NCBI GenBank assembly: GCA_964482495.1 | Contig: CAYZXS010000004.1 | Coordinates: forward strand, 1-64,000 | Direction: 5' to 3' | DNA from: J029 sp964482495 | GTDB lineage: Bacteria > Planctomycetota > UBA1135 | DNA length: 64,000 nt | Shown: positions 33,657-44,720 of the stretch, piece after piece | How the letters are laid out: the number at the start of each line of letters is the position of its first letter | Position numbering within the stretch: position 1 is the stretch's first letter | Notes under the pieces: model-generated | What the model was told of the DNA's origin: nothing | Databases searched by the model: none | The model's input: the letters and a program-made list of their open reading frames with translations, nothing else | Made by a program: the position numbers and the translations under genes

Positions 33657-35527
33657 TCACGGGACGACGGTGATCGGACGCGCGACCGAGCTGAGCCGAC
33701 CGGCGCTGGTGGCGGCGTCGTAACTGACCGCCGCCAGGTGGAAGCTGCGGCCGACGAAGGGCCAGAGCGCGGCGTGGCTGAACAGGACGGCTTGGGCGTC
33801 GCCGGTGGGCCCGAGGATGCCGCNNNNNNNNNNNNNNNNNNNNNNNNNNNNNNNNNNNNNNNNNNNNNNNNNNNNNNNNNNNNNNNNNNNNNNNNNNNNN
33901 NNNNNNNNNNNNNNNNNNNNNNNGCGGCGTGGCTGAACAGGACGGCTTGGGCGTCGCCGGTGGGCCCGAGGATGCCGCGGCCGTTCTGGAGCATGACCGG
34001 GCTCCACCCCCCGGCCATCCGCGCCAAGAGCGGATCCCAGGACAGCGGCACCTCGATCCCTCCGAGCGCGGTCGGCCCCGTTCCCGTCGCCGAGGCGAGG
34101 ACCAGGTAGGAGGCGTTGGCCTCGCGGTCCGGGAAGTCCAGGCTGAGCGTGACCTGGGTGCCTGGCGTGGCCGAGATCACGGCCGCGTCGAGCTCGAGGA
34201 AGCCCTCGAAGGAGTAGAGGCGCGCGATGCCGTAGTAGGCCGGCGCGGAGGGAGTGAAGACGTAGGGCGAGCCGACCAGCAGCTCGGGCGAGCCGTCGCC
34301 GTCCTGGTCGCCGACCGTTGCCACGGCCTGGCCGAAGTACTCGTCCTCCACCTGGCCGTCGATGCGGGAGAGCTGCCTTCCGTCGGCCCCCGAGTGGAGG
34401 TAGGCCGCGCCGGCTTGGACGCCGCCCGGGCGCGCTCCGGGCGCGCCGATCAGGAAGTCCGACACGCCGTCGCCGTCGAGGTCGCCGGCCCGGGCGATGG
34501 CGCGGCCGAAGGACCCGCTCATCCAGACGCCGCGCAGATCCAGGAGCGGGGTCCACGTCGCCCCGGACAGCAGGTAGGCGGCCCCGGCGCCGGTCCGGCC
34601 GCTCGGCGATGGCGCGCCGGGGGCGCCGACCATCAGCTCCGGCACCCCGTCTCCGTCCATGTCGCCGGCGTTGACGATCGCCGCCCCGAGCCGGAAGTGG
34701 GCGTCCGGCCCACCCCACTGCCGGAGGGACTGACCGGTGGCTCCGGAGTAGAGGGAGACCGCGCCGGCCTCCGGGCCGCTGCCCGAGGCGTGCTTGGCGC
34801 CGATCACGAGGTCGGGCACCGCGTCGCCGTCGACGTCGCCTGCTCCGGCGACCGCCCAGCCGAACCAATCGCCGTCGAAGTCGCCCTCGAAGCGGCGGAG
34901 CCGGGCGCCGCTGGCCCCCGAACAGAGGAAGGCGGCGCCGTTGTCGGTGAAGCCGGAGTGGTCGCTGAGGTTGGCGCCGATCAGCAAGTCGGGCACCGCG
35001 TCGCCGTCGACGTCGCCGACCTCTGCCAGGCTAGCGCCGAAGGCCTGGTCCCCGGCCGCGCCGTCGAGGCGCCGGATCAGCGCGCCGGTTGCGCCGGAGT
35101 AGAGCCACACCACGCCGACGTCGGGCAGACCAGGGAGGTCGGCGCGCGGGGCGCCGCAGGCCAGGTCGGGCACGCCGTCGCCGTCGAGGTCGCCGGCGTT
35201 GGCGACCGCCATGCCGAAGTCATCGCCAGTGGCCTGGCCCCAGTGGACCCGGATCAGGTTTCCGGTCCGGCCCGACCACAGCTCGACCGCGCCGACCGGC
35301 GGTTGGCCGCGGCCGGGTGCGCCGAGGGCGTAGTCGGGTGCGCCGTCACCGTCGAGGTCACCGACGAGGCAGGCGGCGACGCCGACCCGCTCGTTGATGA
35401 TCTGGCCGCGGTGCTCGGTGGTGACTTCCCAAGCGCCGCCGACCTCTTGTCCGGGCGCGGCGCCGGCGAGCGCCAGGGGGGCCAGGAGGAGCGGACGGAT
35501 TCCAACGCGGTCGCGGAGATACGGCAT
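33657..35527 (-). CDS. Secreted FG-GAP repeat protein, split by a false assembly gap
   Basis: As written, the frame is broken by 100 Ns and a duplicated 55-bp flank. Removing exactly 155 bases rejoins the two pieces in frame and gives a 571-residue protein ending SSVARPITVVP. It has a signal peptide (LLLAPLALAGAAPGQ). Seven FG-GAP-type repeats follow (DLDGDGAPDYALGAPG, DLDGDGVPDLACGAP, DVDGDAVPDLLIGAN, DMDGDGVPELMVGAPG and others), forming an integrin-alpha-like propeller. A ~115-residue C-terminal beta domain (PGTQVTLSLDFPDREANASYLV) resembles that of the protein at 25355. Likely a cell-surface or secreted binding protein. Confidence 0.85.
33769..33823. repeat. 55-bp flank duplicate, left copy
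   Basis: Exact copy of 33924-33978 on the other side of the N run. A 55-bp exact overlap is what a de Bruijn assembler run at k=55 leaves at contig ends, so this is an artefact and not a biological repeat. Confidence 0.9.
33824..33923. other. 100-N scaffold gap (false gap)
   Basis: Exactly 100 Ns, the conventional unknown-size spacer, inside the FG-GAP gene. The flanks overlap by 55 identical bases, so no sequence is missing. Confidence 0.95.
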
Positions 35528-35602
35528 GGCAGAGCCCAGGGTGGAGAAGGAACGCAGGCGCGACCGGCGCGGGGGCCGGCCGCGCGCCCATCCTACTCCT
35601 GG

Positions 35603-35636
35603 ACCCGGTTCCGCGCCGCGCTCGGCGCGGACGGGT
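35603..35636 (-). terminator. Hairpin directly after the deoxyinosine glycosylase-like gene
   Basis: ACCCG-gtt-CCGCGCC and GGCGCGG-a-CGGGT pair around a 6-nt loop, immediately beyond the stop codon at 35637. No clear T tract. Confidence 0.45.
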
Positions 35637-36218
35637 TCAAAGCAGTGGTTCTAGGCCCTCGCGCCAGCGCTCGAGCTTCTCTTCCGGACGCAGCGCCGCC
35701 ATCGCTGGGCTGGTCGAGGGCAGCCGGAGCAGCGTCGGGGCGGCGGGCAGCTCCGCCAGCGACGCCCGGCTGTGGCGCAGGAAGGCCTGCTCCGCCTTGC
35801 CGCCGTTGAACAGGATCGTCTCGATGCCCCGCTGCTCGCGGAACAGCGACGCGAAGTCGTTGGGCTGCTCGCTGGACCGCTCGATGGCGCTGTCCAGGCT
35901 GCCGGCGCGGCGGCAGGCGCGGAGCGCATCCCAGACCGCCAGGCCGCGCTCGCCGAGGATCCGACCGCGCTGGTCGTAAGGCAGCTCCGGCCCGGCGCCG
36001 AACAGCTCGCCCATGATCCACCAGAAGGCGTTGCGCGGGTGGCCGTAGTACTGCCCCGCGCGCAGCGAGGCCTCGCTCGGCATCGAACCGAGCACGAGCG
36101 CGCGGGCGCCGGGGGCGGCGATCGGGGGGAAACCCTCGAGGCTGGATTGGGGCGGTCGCGCCGCCGCCTGGGCTCGGTCGGCCGTTTTCTTCGCAGACTG
36201 CTCGAAGGAGCCTGACAC
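35637..36218 (-). CDS. DNA-deoxyinosine (hypoxanthine-DNA) glycosylase, UDG superfamily
   Basis: 193 residues. Family-6 uracil-DNA-glycosylase-fold motifs: VLGSMPSEASLRAGQYYGHPRNAFWWIMGELFG near the start, TILFNGGKA in the middle and LPSTSPA near the end. These match hypoxanthine-DNA glycosylases, which remove deaminated adenine from DNA. The only in-frame start that keeps the N-terminus is a GTG lying inside a GGTGTCAGGCTC repeat copy, so the first residues (MSGS) come from the repeat and the native start may have been different. Confidence 0.83.
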   Translation of the reverse strand: MSGSFEQSAKKTADRAQAAARPPQSSLEGFPPIAAPGARALVLGSMPSEASLRAGQYYGHPRNAFWWIMGELFGAGPELPYDQRGRILGERGLAVWDALRACRRAGSLDSAIERSSEQPNDFASLFREQRGIETILFNGGKAEQAFLRHSRASLAELPAAPTLLRLPSTSPAMAALRPEEKLERWREGLEPLL

Positions 36219-36219
36219 C
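36208..36219 (-). repeat. GGTGTCAGGCTC repeat copy supplying a start codon
   Basis: Inverted copy of the 12-base core found at 19498 and 33578. Its GTG is the apparent start of the glycosylase gene. Confidence 0.5.
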
Positions 36220-36227
36220 GTCCTCGC

Positions 36228-37943
36228 CTACGGCGCGGCCACGGCGCGGGCGACCCGGCGGCCGTCCAGCGCGGCCGAGACGATGCCGCCGGCGTAACCG
36301 GCGCCTTCGCCGCAGGGATAGAGGCCCGCGAGCCCCGGGCTCTCGAGGCTTCCTTCCCCGCGCAGCAGCCGCACCGGCGAGCTGGTGCGGGTCTCGACGC
36401 CGATCATCTGCCCGCTCTCACCGGCGAAGCCCGGCAGCCGCCGGTCGAATTCCTGCATCGCCTCGCGCAGCCGCATCGCCAGGCCGCGCGGCAGGAAGGT
36501 GTCGAAGTCGGCGCCCACCAGCCCCGGCAGGTAGCTGGTCTCGAGCGGCGGCGACTCCGCGCCCACGGCGTCGGCGAAGTCGCTGCAGCGCTGCGCCGGG
36601 GCGCGGTTGGCGCCGCCGCCGACCGCCGCGGCCACCGTCTCGAGCGCGAGCTGGAGGCGGACGCCGAAGCAGGGGTCGATCGCCGGGTGCACCGGCAGCC
36701 GGCCCTCGGCGACCGCGAAGCTGGGGCCGCCGCGCGGGTCCTCGATCTCCTCGTGCAGCAGCGGGTGGTCGGACAGCGCCGCCGCCTTCTTCAGCAGCTC
36801 GGGCCAGCCCCAGCGCCAGCCGCGCTTGCCGCACCAGTCCTTCGGCTCCACCCCGACCACCAAGCCGCTGTTGGCGAAGGGCGAGTCGCGCTTCGCCAGG
36901 CTCATGCCGTTGACCACCAAGGTGGCCGGGTCGGTCTGGCTGGGCACGATCCAGCCGCCCGGGCACATGCAGAAGGAGTAGACGCCGCGCTCGTGGATCT
37001 GCGCCGTCAGCTCGTAGAAGGCCGGCGGCAGGTCGGCGTGCTCCTTGGCGCCGTGGTACTGCTGCCGGTCCAGCCAGGCCTGGGCGTGCTCCACCCGCAC
37101 GCCCATGGCGAAGCCCTTGGCCTCGAGCGGGGCGCCGGCGGCCTGCGCCATGCGCAGCGAGTCGAGGGCGGAGTGCCCGGCCGCCAGCACCACGGCGTCG
37201 GCGGCGATCTCCTCGCCGTCGGCGAGCCGCAGGCCGCGGACGCGGGCGCCGTCGTCGCTCACCAGCAGCTCCGCGGCGCGGGCGCCGAAGCGCAGCGCGG
37301 CGCCGCCGTCGAGCAGGCTCTGGCGCAGGGCCTCGACCACCACCGGGAGGCGGTTGCTGCCGACGTGCGGGCGCCAGCTGCTGAGGATCGACTCCGGCGC
37401 CCCGTGGGCGACCAGCTCCTCGAGCACGGCGCGGATCTCCTCGGGCCGGCCGCTGCGGGTGTAGAGCTTGCCGTCGGAGTAGGTGCCGGCGCCGCCTTCG
37501 CCGAAGCAGTAGTTGCTGTCGGGGTCGGCCGGGTCGCCGTGGTTGAGCGCGGCGATGTCGCGCCGGCGGTCCTGCACCGTCTTGCCGCGCTCGACCAGGG
37601 TCACGCGGCAGCCGCCGCGCAGCAGCTCGAGGGCGCAGAAGATCCCGGCCGGCCCGGCGCCGATGACGACCGCGTGGCGGGCGTCGGCGGCCGGCGGGGG
37701 GATCGGGGCGGGCGCGGTGGCGACCGGCGCCGGCGGCGCTTCGTCGGCCAGCCAGGCGTCGACGGCGACCCGCCACTGCATGTGGCGCTTGCGGGCGTCG
37801 AAGCTGTAGCGGCTGATCCGCACCGCGGCGATGTCAGCCGGCTTGAGCTCGAGCTCGCGGCCGGCGGCGAAGTGCAGCTCCGCCTCCTGCAGCGTGTCAG
37901 GATGGGTTTCGGGCGGGAGCCAGAGGACGAAGCTGCGCGGCAT
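36228..37943 (-). CDS. NAD(FAD)-utilizing dehydrogenase (COG2509-like flavoprotein)
   Basis: 571 residues. A ~60-residue N-terminal domain (SFVLWLPPETHPDTLQEAELHFAA) precedes the Rossmann FAD site VVIGAGPAGIFCALELLRGG. Later come DIAALNHGDPADPDSNYCFGEGGAGTYSDGK (split here only for recognition of NYCFGEGGAGTYSDGK), VLAAGHSALDSLR and FSFCMCPGG-type YSFCMCPGGW. The C-terminal GLYPCGEGAGYAGGIVSAA is the last FAD contact. Function in this widespread family is unsettled. ATG at 37943, nine bases after CACAAT. Confidence 0.83.
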   Translation of the reverse strand: MPRSFVLWLPPETHPDTLQEAELHFAAGRELELKPADIAAVRISRYSFDARKRHMQWRVAVDAWLADEAPPAPVATAPAPIPPPAADARHAVVIGAGPAGIFCALELLRGGCRVTLVERGKTVQDRRRDIAALNHGDPADPDSNYCFGEGGAGTYSDGKLYTRSGRPEEIRAVLEELVAHGAPESILSSWRPHVGSNRLPVVVEALRQSLLDGGAALRFGARAAELLVSDDGARVRGLRLADGEEIAADAVVLAAGHSALDSLRMAQAAGAPLEAKGFAMGVRVEHAQAWLDRQQYHGAKEHADLPPAFYELTAQIHERGVYSFCMCPGGWIVPSQTDPATLVVNGMSLAKRDSPFANSGLVVGVEPKDWCGKRGWRWGWPELLKKAAALSDHPLLHEEIEDPRGGPSFAVAEGRLPVHPAIDPCFGVRLQLALETVAAAVGGGANRAPAQRCSDFADAVGAESPPLETSYLPGLVGADFDTFLPRGLAMRLREAMQEFDRRLPGFAGESGQMIGVETRTSSPVRLLRGEGSLESPGLAGLYPCGEGAGYAGGIVSAALDGRRVARAVAAP

Positions 37944-37972
37944 CAGGGGCGAATTGTGCCGCGTCGGCGCGG

Positions 37973-38662
37973 TCAGCGGGCGTCGATCTCGGCGAGGAAA
38001 CCGAGCAGCGCTTCGTGGAAGGCCTCGGTGTGCTCGAGGTAGACCGGATGGACGTCGCCGGGCAGGGAGAGCTGACGGGCGTTCTGGACCGCCTGCGCCA
38101 GGTCGTCGGCGTGGCGCTGCGGGACCACTTTGTCGCCGGCGCTCCAGATCGTGAGCAACGGAGTGGGGTTGCCGCGCAGGGATTCGAGGTGCTCGGGGAT
38201 GGCCACGGGGGCGACCGCGACCAGGCCGCGCAGGCGCTCGGGGTGCTCGGCCAGGAGCGGCAGGGCGTAGCGGCCGCTGGCGGAGGGGGTGAGGGCCGCC
38301 GCCTGGTCGATCCCGAGGCCGTCGAGCAGCGCGACCAGGAAGTCGGCGCCGGCGAGGGGGTTCGTCGGTGAGCCGGGCTTGCCGGGCAGGTTGGCGGCGA
38401 CGGCGTGGTAACCGCCGGCGGCCAGGAGCTGGAGCGTGCCGAGCTCGCGCCAGGTCTCGGCCGAGAAGGCGGCGCCGTGGAGCAGGAGGACGGCGGGAGC
38501 GGTGGGGTCGCCGCAGCTGAGGATCCGGACCGGGGTGTCGCCGACCGGGATCGCGCGGGTCTCGACTGGGGCCGGGCCGACGGCGTCCACCTCGGAGCCG
38601 CAAGCGGTGAGTAGGCCGCCGACCAGGCCTGCGAGGAGTGCCGAGATCAGGGCGGGGCGCAT
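37973..38662 (-). CDS. ABHD14-like alpha/beta hydrolase lipoprotein
   Basis: 229 residues. The lipoprotein signal ends LLTAC. The oxyanion region is LLLHGAAFSAETW, the nucleophile elbow TPSASGRYALPLL, an Asp lies in WSAGDKVVP, and the catalytic His is a candidate in VYLEHTEAFH. The elbow S-x-S-G form and overall length resemble ABHD14 proteins rather than typical G-x-S-x-G esterases. Substrate unknown. The ATG follows TAGGAT by six bases. Downstream neighbour of a phytoene-desaturase-like gene on the same strand, with nine bases between them. Confidence 0.75.
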   Translation of the reverse strand: MRPALISALLAGLVGGLLTACGSEVDAVGPAPVETRAIPVGDTPVRILSCGDPTAPAVLLLHGAAFSAETWRELGTLQLLAAGGYHAVAANLPGKPGSPTNPLAGADFLVALLDGLGIDQAAALTPSASGRYALPLLAEHPERLRGLVAVAPVAIPEHLESLRGNPTPLLTIWSAGDKVVPQRHADDLAQAVQNARQLSLPGDVHPVYLEHTEAFHEALLGFLAEIDAR

Positions 38663-38668
38663 GCCCCG

Positions 38669-38674
38669 ATCCTA
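38669..38674 (-). promoter_or_regulatory. -10-like TAGGAT of the ABHD14-like gene
   Basis: Ends six bases before the ATG at 38662. Confidence 0.4.
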
Positions 38675-40279
38675 TCCCTTCCGCGATGCCGCGATCGCCT
38701 GCGGCATGGAGACGCCGCCGGGCAGGTGGCTGAGCGTGAGCAAGCCGCCCTGTAGCGCGCCCATCAGGCCGGGGCTGCCGGCGTCGGCGCCGGTCTGGTA
38801 GAGGCCGGGGACGGGCGTGCGCGGGTGGCCCCAGGCGGCGTTGCGGCGGTCGAAGCGCGCGGCGGTGCCGGGCAGGCCGTAGATGGTGCCGCGGTGGTGG
38901 CCGGTCAGGTCCTCGGTGGTCAGCGGCGTCGACAGCTCGACGAAGTCGATCAGCTCGCGGAAGCCGGGGCGGCGCTCCTCGACCAGGTCGAGCAGGGCGT
39001 CGGTGATGCCCTGCTTGAAGGCTTCGTAGTCGTCGCCGCGGTTCTTCCAGGGGCGGCCGCGCCAGCGGGCGAAGGCGTCGTCGCCGCAGATGCTGACGGC
39101 CTCGGCGGTGGGGGCGGCGGCGTCGGGGTCCTTGAGCGACGGGAAGGACAGGTAGACCAGCGGGGCCTGGCCGTCGGCCGGCCAGGTGGATCCGGCGCGC
39201 CAGGCGGCGTCGTGGTCGTAGCCGCGGTGCAGCCAGTGGTTCTCGCCGCGCATGCCGAGCGCGGTCGGCTCTTGGCGCAGGCCGAGGTAAGCGCTGACGT
39301 GGGTCGAGAGCGGGGCGCGGTCGAGGAAGCGGTCGAGGTCGGCGGTGAAGGCCGGCCGGTGCGCTTCGGGCACGAGCTGACGCCAGGTGTTGGCGGCGCC
39401 GGCGTTGGAGACGATGACGGGCGCGCGGTGTTCTTCGAGGTTCGCGTCGGAGCCGGGGCCGGCCCCGCGGCCGCGTGTGGGTCGGGCGCGCACGCCGACG
39501 GCGCGGCCGCCTTCGATCAGGACTTCGTCGACCTTGCGGTTGAGCAGGACCTGGCCGCCGGCCCCTTCGATGGCGCGGACGGCGGCGGCGACGATGCGGC
39601 CGGCGCCGCCTTGGGGATACCAGGCGCCGCGGGTGTAGTGGACCGCGACCATGGCGTGCAGGGCGAAGGGAGCCAGCGACGGCGGCAGGCCGTAGTCGCC
39701 CCAGATCGAGGTCAGGGCGGCGGCCAGCTCCGGCGAGCGCACGTGCTGCTCGAGCCAGGCGGCGGTGCTGCGGTGGTAGCGCGGCGGCCGGAGCGCGCGG
39801 ACGAGGCCGCCGAGCGCGCGCAGGCCGCGGCCGCCGGCGCGGCCCATGAAGTGGCCGGCCATGCCCTGCATGGCGCGGTGGATGTCGCGCCAGTAGCGGC
39901 GGAGGGCGGCTTCCTCCTCCGGGAAGTGCGGCAGGAAGGCGTCGAAGAAGCCGTCGCGGCCGCTGCGCAGCTCGATCTCGTGGCCGGGGTAGGAGAAGCG
40001 CTCGTAGGGCTCCGGCATCCGGGTCCACTCGACCTCGCCGCCGGTGACCAGGTCCATCAGCCGACGCGATCCCATGCGCGGCCCCATCTCGCCGATGTAG
40101 TGCACGCCGACGTCCCAGGAGTAAGGACCGCGCCGGAACGCGTGCGTGAACCCCCCGGCCCGAAAGTGCCGCTCCAGCACCAGCACCCGCTTCCCCCGCA
40201 GCCGGGCCATCAAGGCCCCCACGGTCAGCGCACCCATCCCCGAGCCGATGAGGATGAGATCAGGATCGGGGTCAGACAT
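38672..40279 (-). CDS. Phytoene desaturase/retinol saturase-like FAD oxidoreductase
   Basis: 535 residues. N-terminal FAD site LILIGSGMGALTVGALMARL with VLVLERHFRAGGFTHAFRR, and WDVGVHYIGEMG, match the RetSat/CrtI-like group that works on long polyenes or other hydrophobic substrates. The C-terminal end GLYQTGADAGSPGLMGALQGGLL is the second FAD contact. No other carotenoid gene is present, so the substrate is open. The start codon and the MSDP residues are encoded by the palindromic repeat at 40268-40328; no alternative start lies before the FAD site. Confidence 0.8.
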   Translation of the reverse strand: MSDPDPDLILIGSGMGALTVGALMARLRGKRVLVLERHFRAGGFTHAFRRGPYSWDVGVHYIGEMGPRMGSRRLMDLVTGGEVEWTRMPEPYERFSYPGHEIELRSGRDGFFDAFLPHFPEEEAALRRYWRDIHRAMQGMAGHFMGRAGGRGLRALGGLVRALRPPRYHRSTAAWLEQHVRSPELAAALTSIWGDYGLPPSLAPFALHAMVAVHYTRGAWYPQGGAGRIVAAAVRAIEGAGGQVLLNRKVDEVLIEGGRAVGVRARPTRGRGAGPGSDANLEEHRAPVIVSNAGAANTWRQLVPEAHRPAFTADLDRFLDRAPLSTHVSAYLGLRQEPTALGMRGENHWLHRGYDHDAAWRAGSTWPADGQAPLVYLSFPSLKDPDAAAPTAEAVSICGDDAFARWRGRPWKNRGDDYEAFKQGITDALLDLVEERRPGFRELIDFVELSTPLTTEDLTGHHRGTIYGLPGTAARFDRRNAAWGHPRTPVPGLYQTGADAGSPGLMGALQGGLLTLSHLPGGVSMPQAIAASRKG

Positions 40280-40309
40280 CGATTGTTATTCGAGGTACGA
40301 CATCGACTT

Positions 40310-40328
<19 letters not shown>
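40268..40328. repeat. Intact GGGGTCAGACATCGATTG palindromic repeat
   Basis: Perfect 18-bp arms: GGGGTCAGACATCGATTG (40268-40285) and CAATCGATGTCTGACCCC (40311-40328) around 25 bases. It supplies the ATG of the FAD oxidoreductase on one side and the last codons plus TGA of maeB on the other. A deleted copy lies at 11640-11683. Confidence 0.85.
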
Positions 40329-42604
<2,276 letters not shown>

Positions 42605-42685
42605 GGCGCGGCCATTGTCCCACCGCGCGGCGGTTCACCAACCTTGAAACCGAACGAAGCCGCCGCCGCGCGGCCGCGCGCCGCT

Positions 42686-43267
42686 CTATCCCTCCGGCAG
42701 CCGCCCTTCGCAGGAGACGGCGCGGATCCAATGCCGGCCGTCCCGCGGCTCGGGGTCCAGCCACACGTCGACGTAGCCCGCTCGATCCTCGATCACATAG
42801 GGCATCCGGAACAGCAGGCCGCGGTCAAGGTCCGTCGGCCGGCCGCTCAGGCGCTCGGGCTGCTCATGGCCGCTGAGCTGATAGTAGACCTTGAAGCCGA
42901 GACCGCCGAGCAGGCCGCCCTTCAGCTCGTTCCGCGCCTTCGGCCCCTCCAGCAGCCCGGAGCGGATGGAGTAGTCCACGCTGCGCTTGTCGAGCTGATC
43001 GGGCGGGGTCGGGAAGAGGCCCCGGAGGTAGTCGTTGGCCTCCGCCAGGCGGATGGCGTACTCGGTGTCACCTGGGTCCCACCAGCCGCCGGGGTCGGCC
43101 TCCACCCGCGGCTCGGCGCCGTCGAGCACCAGCTCGAGGACCTGGAGCATGGTGTCCGGCCCGACGCAGCCCGCCGGGTCGCCGATGTCCAGGAGCAGGG
43201 CATCCGGCGAACAGGCGGCCGGGCCGAGGCCGAGGGTGGCGAGCAGGGCGAGCGCGCGCAGCGCCAC
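42686..43267 (-). CDS. Lipoprotein of unknown function
   Basis: 193 residues with a lipoprotein signal (LLATLGLGPAAC). The mature part has one recognisable feature, a Tyr/Trp-rich C-terminal half (VYYQLSGHEQPERL, YVDVWLDPEPRDGRHWIRAVSC), and a Cys pair (~48 and ~187) that could form a disulfide. No family recognised. Its start lies three bases after the stop of the CysQ-like gene, so it is probably cotranscribed with it. Confidence 0.65.
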   Translation of the reverse strand: MALRALALLATLGLGPAACSPDALLLDIGDPAGCVGPDTMLQVLELVLDGAEPRVEADPGGWWDPGDTEYAIRLAEANDYLRGLFPTPPDQLDKRSVDYSIRSGLLEGPKARNELKGGLLGGLGFKVYYQLSGHEQPERLSGRPTDLDRGLLFRMPYVIEDRAGYVDVWLDPEPRDGRHWIRAVSCEGRLPEG

Positions 43268-43270
43268 GAC

Positions 43271-44272
43271 TCAGGCGCGCGCTTCGATCTCGGCGATTCC
43301 GGCCACCACCGCGTCGTGCAGCGCGCCGCCGCTGGTCGCGAGCACGCCGCGGTTCTCGGTCAGCTTCTTGCCGAGCGAGAAGTCGAGCTCCTTGCCGTCC
43401 AGGTCGGTGACCCGGCCGCCGGCCTGCTCGCACACCACCACGCCGGCGACGTGGTCCCAGATGTTCTCGCGGTAGTCCGGCTTCGAGCGAGGGCGGACGT
43501 AGATCTCGGCCGCGCCCTGGGCGACGACGCCGTACTTGACCTGGCTGTCGTAGCGCACGAAACCGCCGCCGATGCCGAGCTGCTCCATGGCGGCCACGAC
43601 CATCTTCGGGTCGCCGTGGGCGGACTCGACCGAACCCAGCACGCGGGCGTCGGCGAGGCTGGCCGAGGCGTTCACGGCCGCCGGCTCGGTGACGCCGCCG
43701 TCGATCGGCACCCGGGTGCAGCCGCGGCCCTCGGCGGCCACGAAGAGCACGCCGCGCGGGCCGTCGGGCGCGTCCAGGTCGACCGGCAGGTTGGGGCAGG
43801 CCATGACGCCGGCGTAGGGCTTGCCGTTCCGCAGCAGGCCGATCGCGACCGCGTACTGGTCGCGGCGCAGGAAACCCTTGGTGCCGTCGATCGGGTCGAT
43901 CGACCAGGTGTACTCGGCGTCGGCCGGGCCGTCGTGGTCGATCCAGGCGCAGACCTGGTCGAAGTCGGCCGCCTGGCCGGTGGCGGCGCCCACCAGCCGC
44001 ACGATCTGCTCGGCGCCGGCGTCGCCCGCCGACTCGCGCAGGTGCTCCGAGCCCTCCTCGGCGATGACGTTGTGGTCCGGGAAGGCCGCGCCGATCAGCC
44101 GCAGGATGACCGCCTGCGAGCCGTAGTCGGCCACCGTCACCGGCTCCTTCCCGAGCTTGGCCATGGCGTCGGGCGAGGCCGGCGCCTCCGCCAGCACCGC
44201 GCGGCAGATCTGGGAGGCGGCGCGCCCGGCTTCGGTCGCGACTTCGAGGATGCGGTCGATGGAGTCCGACAT
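43271..44272 (-). CDS. 3'(2'),5'-bisphosphate nucleotidase/inositol monophosphatase-like (HAL2/CysQ group)
   Basis: 333 residues. Metal-binding motifs of the family: KEPVTVADYGSQA, IAEEGSEHL, WSIDPIDGTKGFLRRDQYAVAIGLL, and the C-terminal IWDHVAGVVVCEQAGGRVTDLDG. The long insert after the EE motif and GTKGFLR place it with HAL2-like PAP phosphatases, which clear 3'-phosphoadenosine 5'-phosphate from sulfate assimilation. Inositol phosphate activity cannot be excluded. The ATG follows TAGAAT by eight bases. Confidence 0.87.
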   Translation of the reverse strand: MSDSIDRILEVATEAGRAASQICRAVLAEAPASPDAMAKLGKEPVTVADYGSQAVILRLIGAAFPDHNVIAEEGSEHLRESAGDAGAEQIVRLVGAATGQAADFDQVCAWIDHDGPADAEYTWSIDPIDGTKGFLRRDQYAVAIGLLRNGKPYAGVMACPNLPVDLDAPDGPRGVLFVAAEGRGCTRVPIDGGVTEPAAVNASASLADARVLGSVESAHGDPKMVVAAMEQLGIGGGFVRYDSQVKYGVVAQGAAEIYVRPRSKPDYRENIWDHVAGVVVCEQAGGRVTDLDGKELDFSLGKKLTENRGVLATSGGALHDAVVAGIAEIEARA

Positions 44273-44280
44273 GGGGCGGG

Positions 44281-44286
44281 ATTCTA
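44281..44286 (-). promoter_or_regulatory. -10-like TAGAAT of the CysQ-like gene
   Basis: Ends eight bases before the ATG at 44272, with no Shine-Dalgarno sequence between. Confidence 0.45.
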
Positions 44287-44302
44287 CCCGCCCGGCCGGA
44301 GC

Positions 44303-44710
44303 TCAGCCCCGCGCCTTCTCCATGATCCGCAGCATGATCGCCTCGACCTGCAGCGCCATCGGCTCGGCGCCCTCGACGCCGAACATGCCGAGCATGGCGG
44401 TGGGGCGGATCGTCGACAGCCAGTTCTTGCCGTCGCGCTCGAAGACCGACACGCGGCAGGGCAGGGCGGCGCTGATCTCGGGCTCGAGCCCCAGCACGTC
44501 CTTGGCGATCTGCGGCTGGCACATCTCGACGATGCGCACCTGCCGCTCCATCTCCACGCCCTTCTTGGCCATGGTCGCGTTCAGGTCGTGGAAGCCGACG
44601 ACGCCGAACTTCTCGCTGACGGCGGCTTCCTCGAGGGCGGCGACGGCTTCGTCGATGCCCAGGCTGGTCTCCACGGTGACGATGACGCTGTCGGTGCTGG
44701 TGTTTTCCAT
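44303..44710 (-). CDS. DUF302 family protein
   Basis: 135 residues, no signal peptide. It begins STDSVIVTVETSLGIDEAVAALEEA and has FGVVGFHDLNATMAKKGVEM, MCQPQIAKDVLGLEPEISAALPCRVSVFE and a hydrophobic end, all DUF302 marks. The domain has a compact alpha/beta fold of unknown role; the conserved Cys-Gln-Pro region is suggestive of ligand binding. The ATG at 44710 is decided by TAGAAT ten bases before it. Divergent from the VOC lipoprotein gene. Confidence 0.83.
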   Translation of the reverse strand: MENTSTDSVIVTVETSLGIDEAVAALEEAAVSEKFGVVGFHDLNATMAKKGVEMERQVRIVEMCQPQIAKDVLGLEPEISAALPCRVSVFERDGKNWLSTIRPTAMLGMFGVEGAEPMALQVEAIMLRIMEKARG

Positions 44711-44720
44711 GGCGCTCGGA

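Noticed and set aside
33769..33978. Duplicated 55-bp sequence as a tandem repeat or mobile-element scar
   Set aside because: Exact length, exact identity, 100 Ns between and restored frame all point to an assembly overlap.
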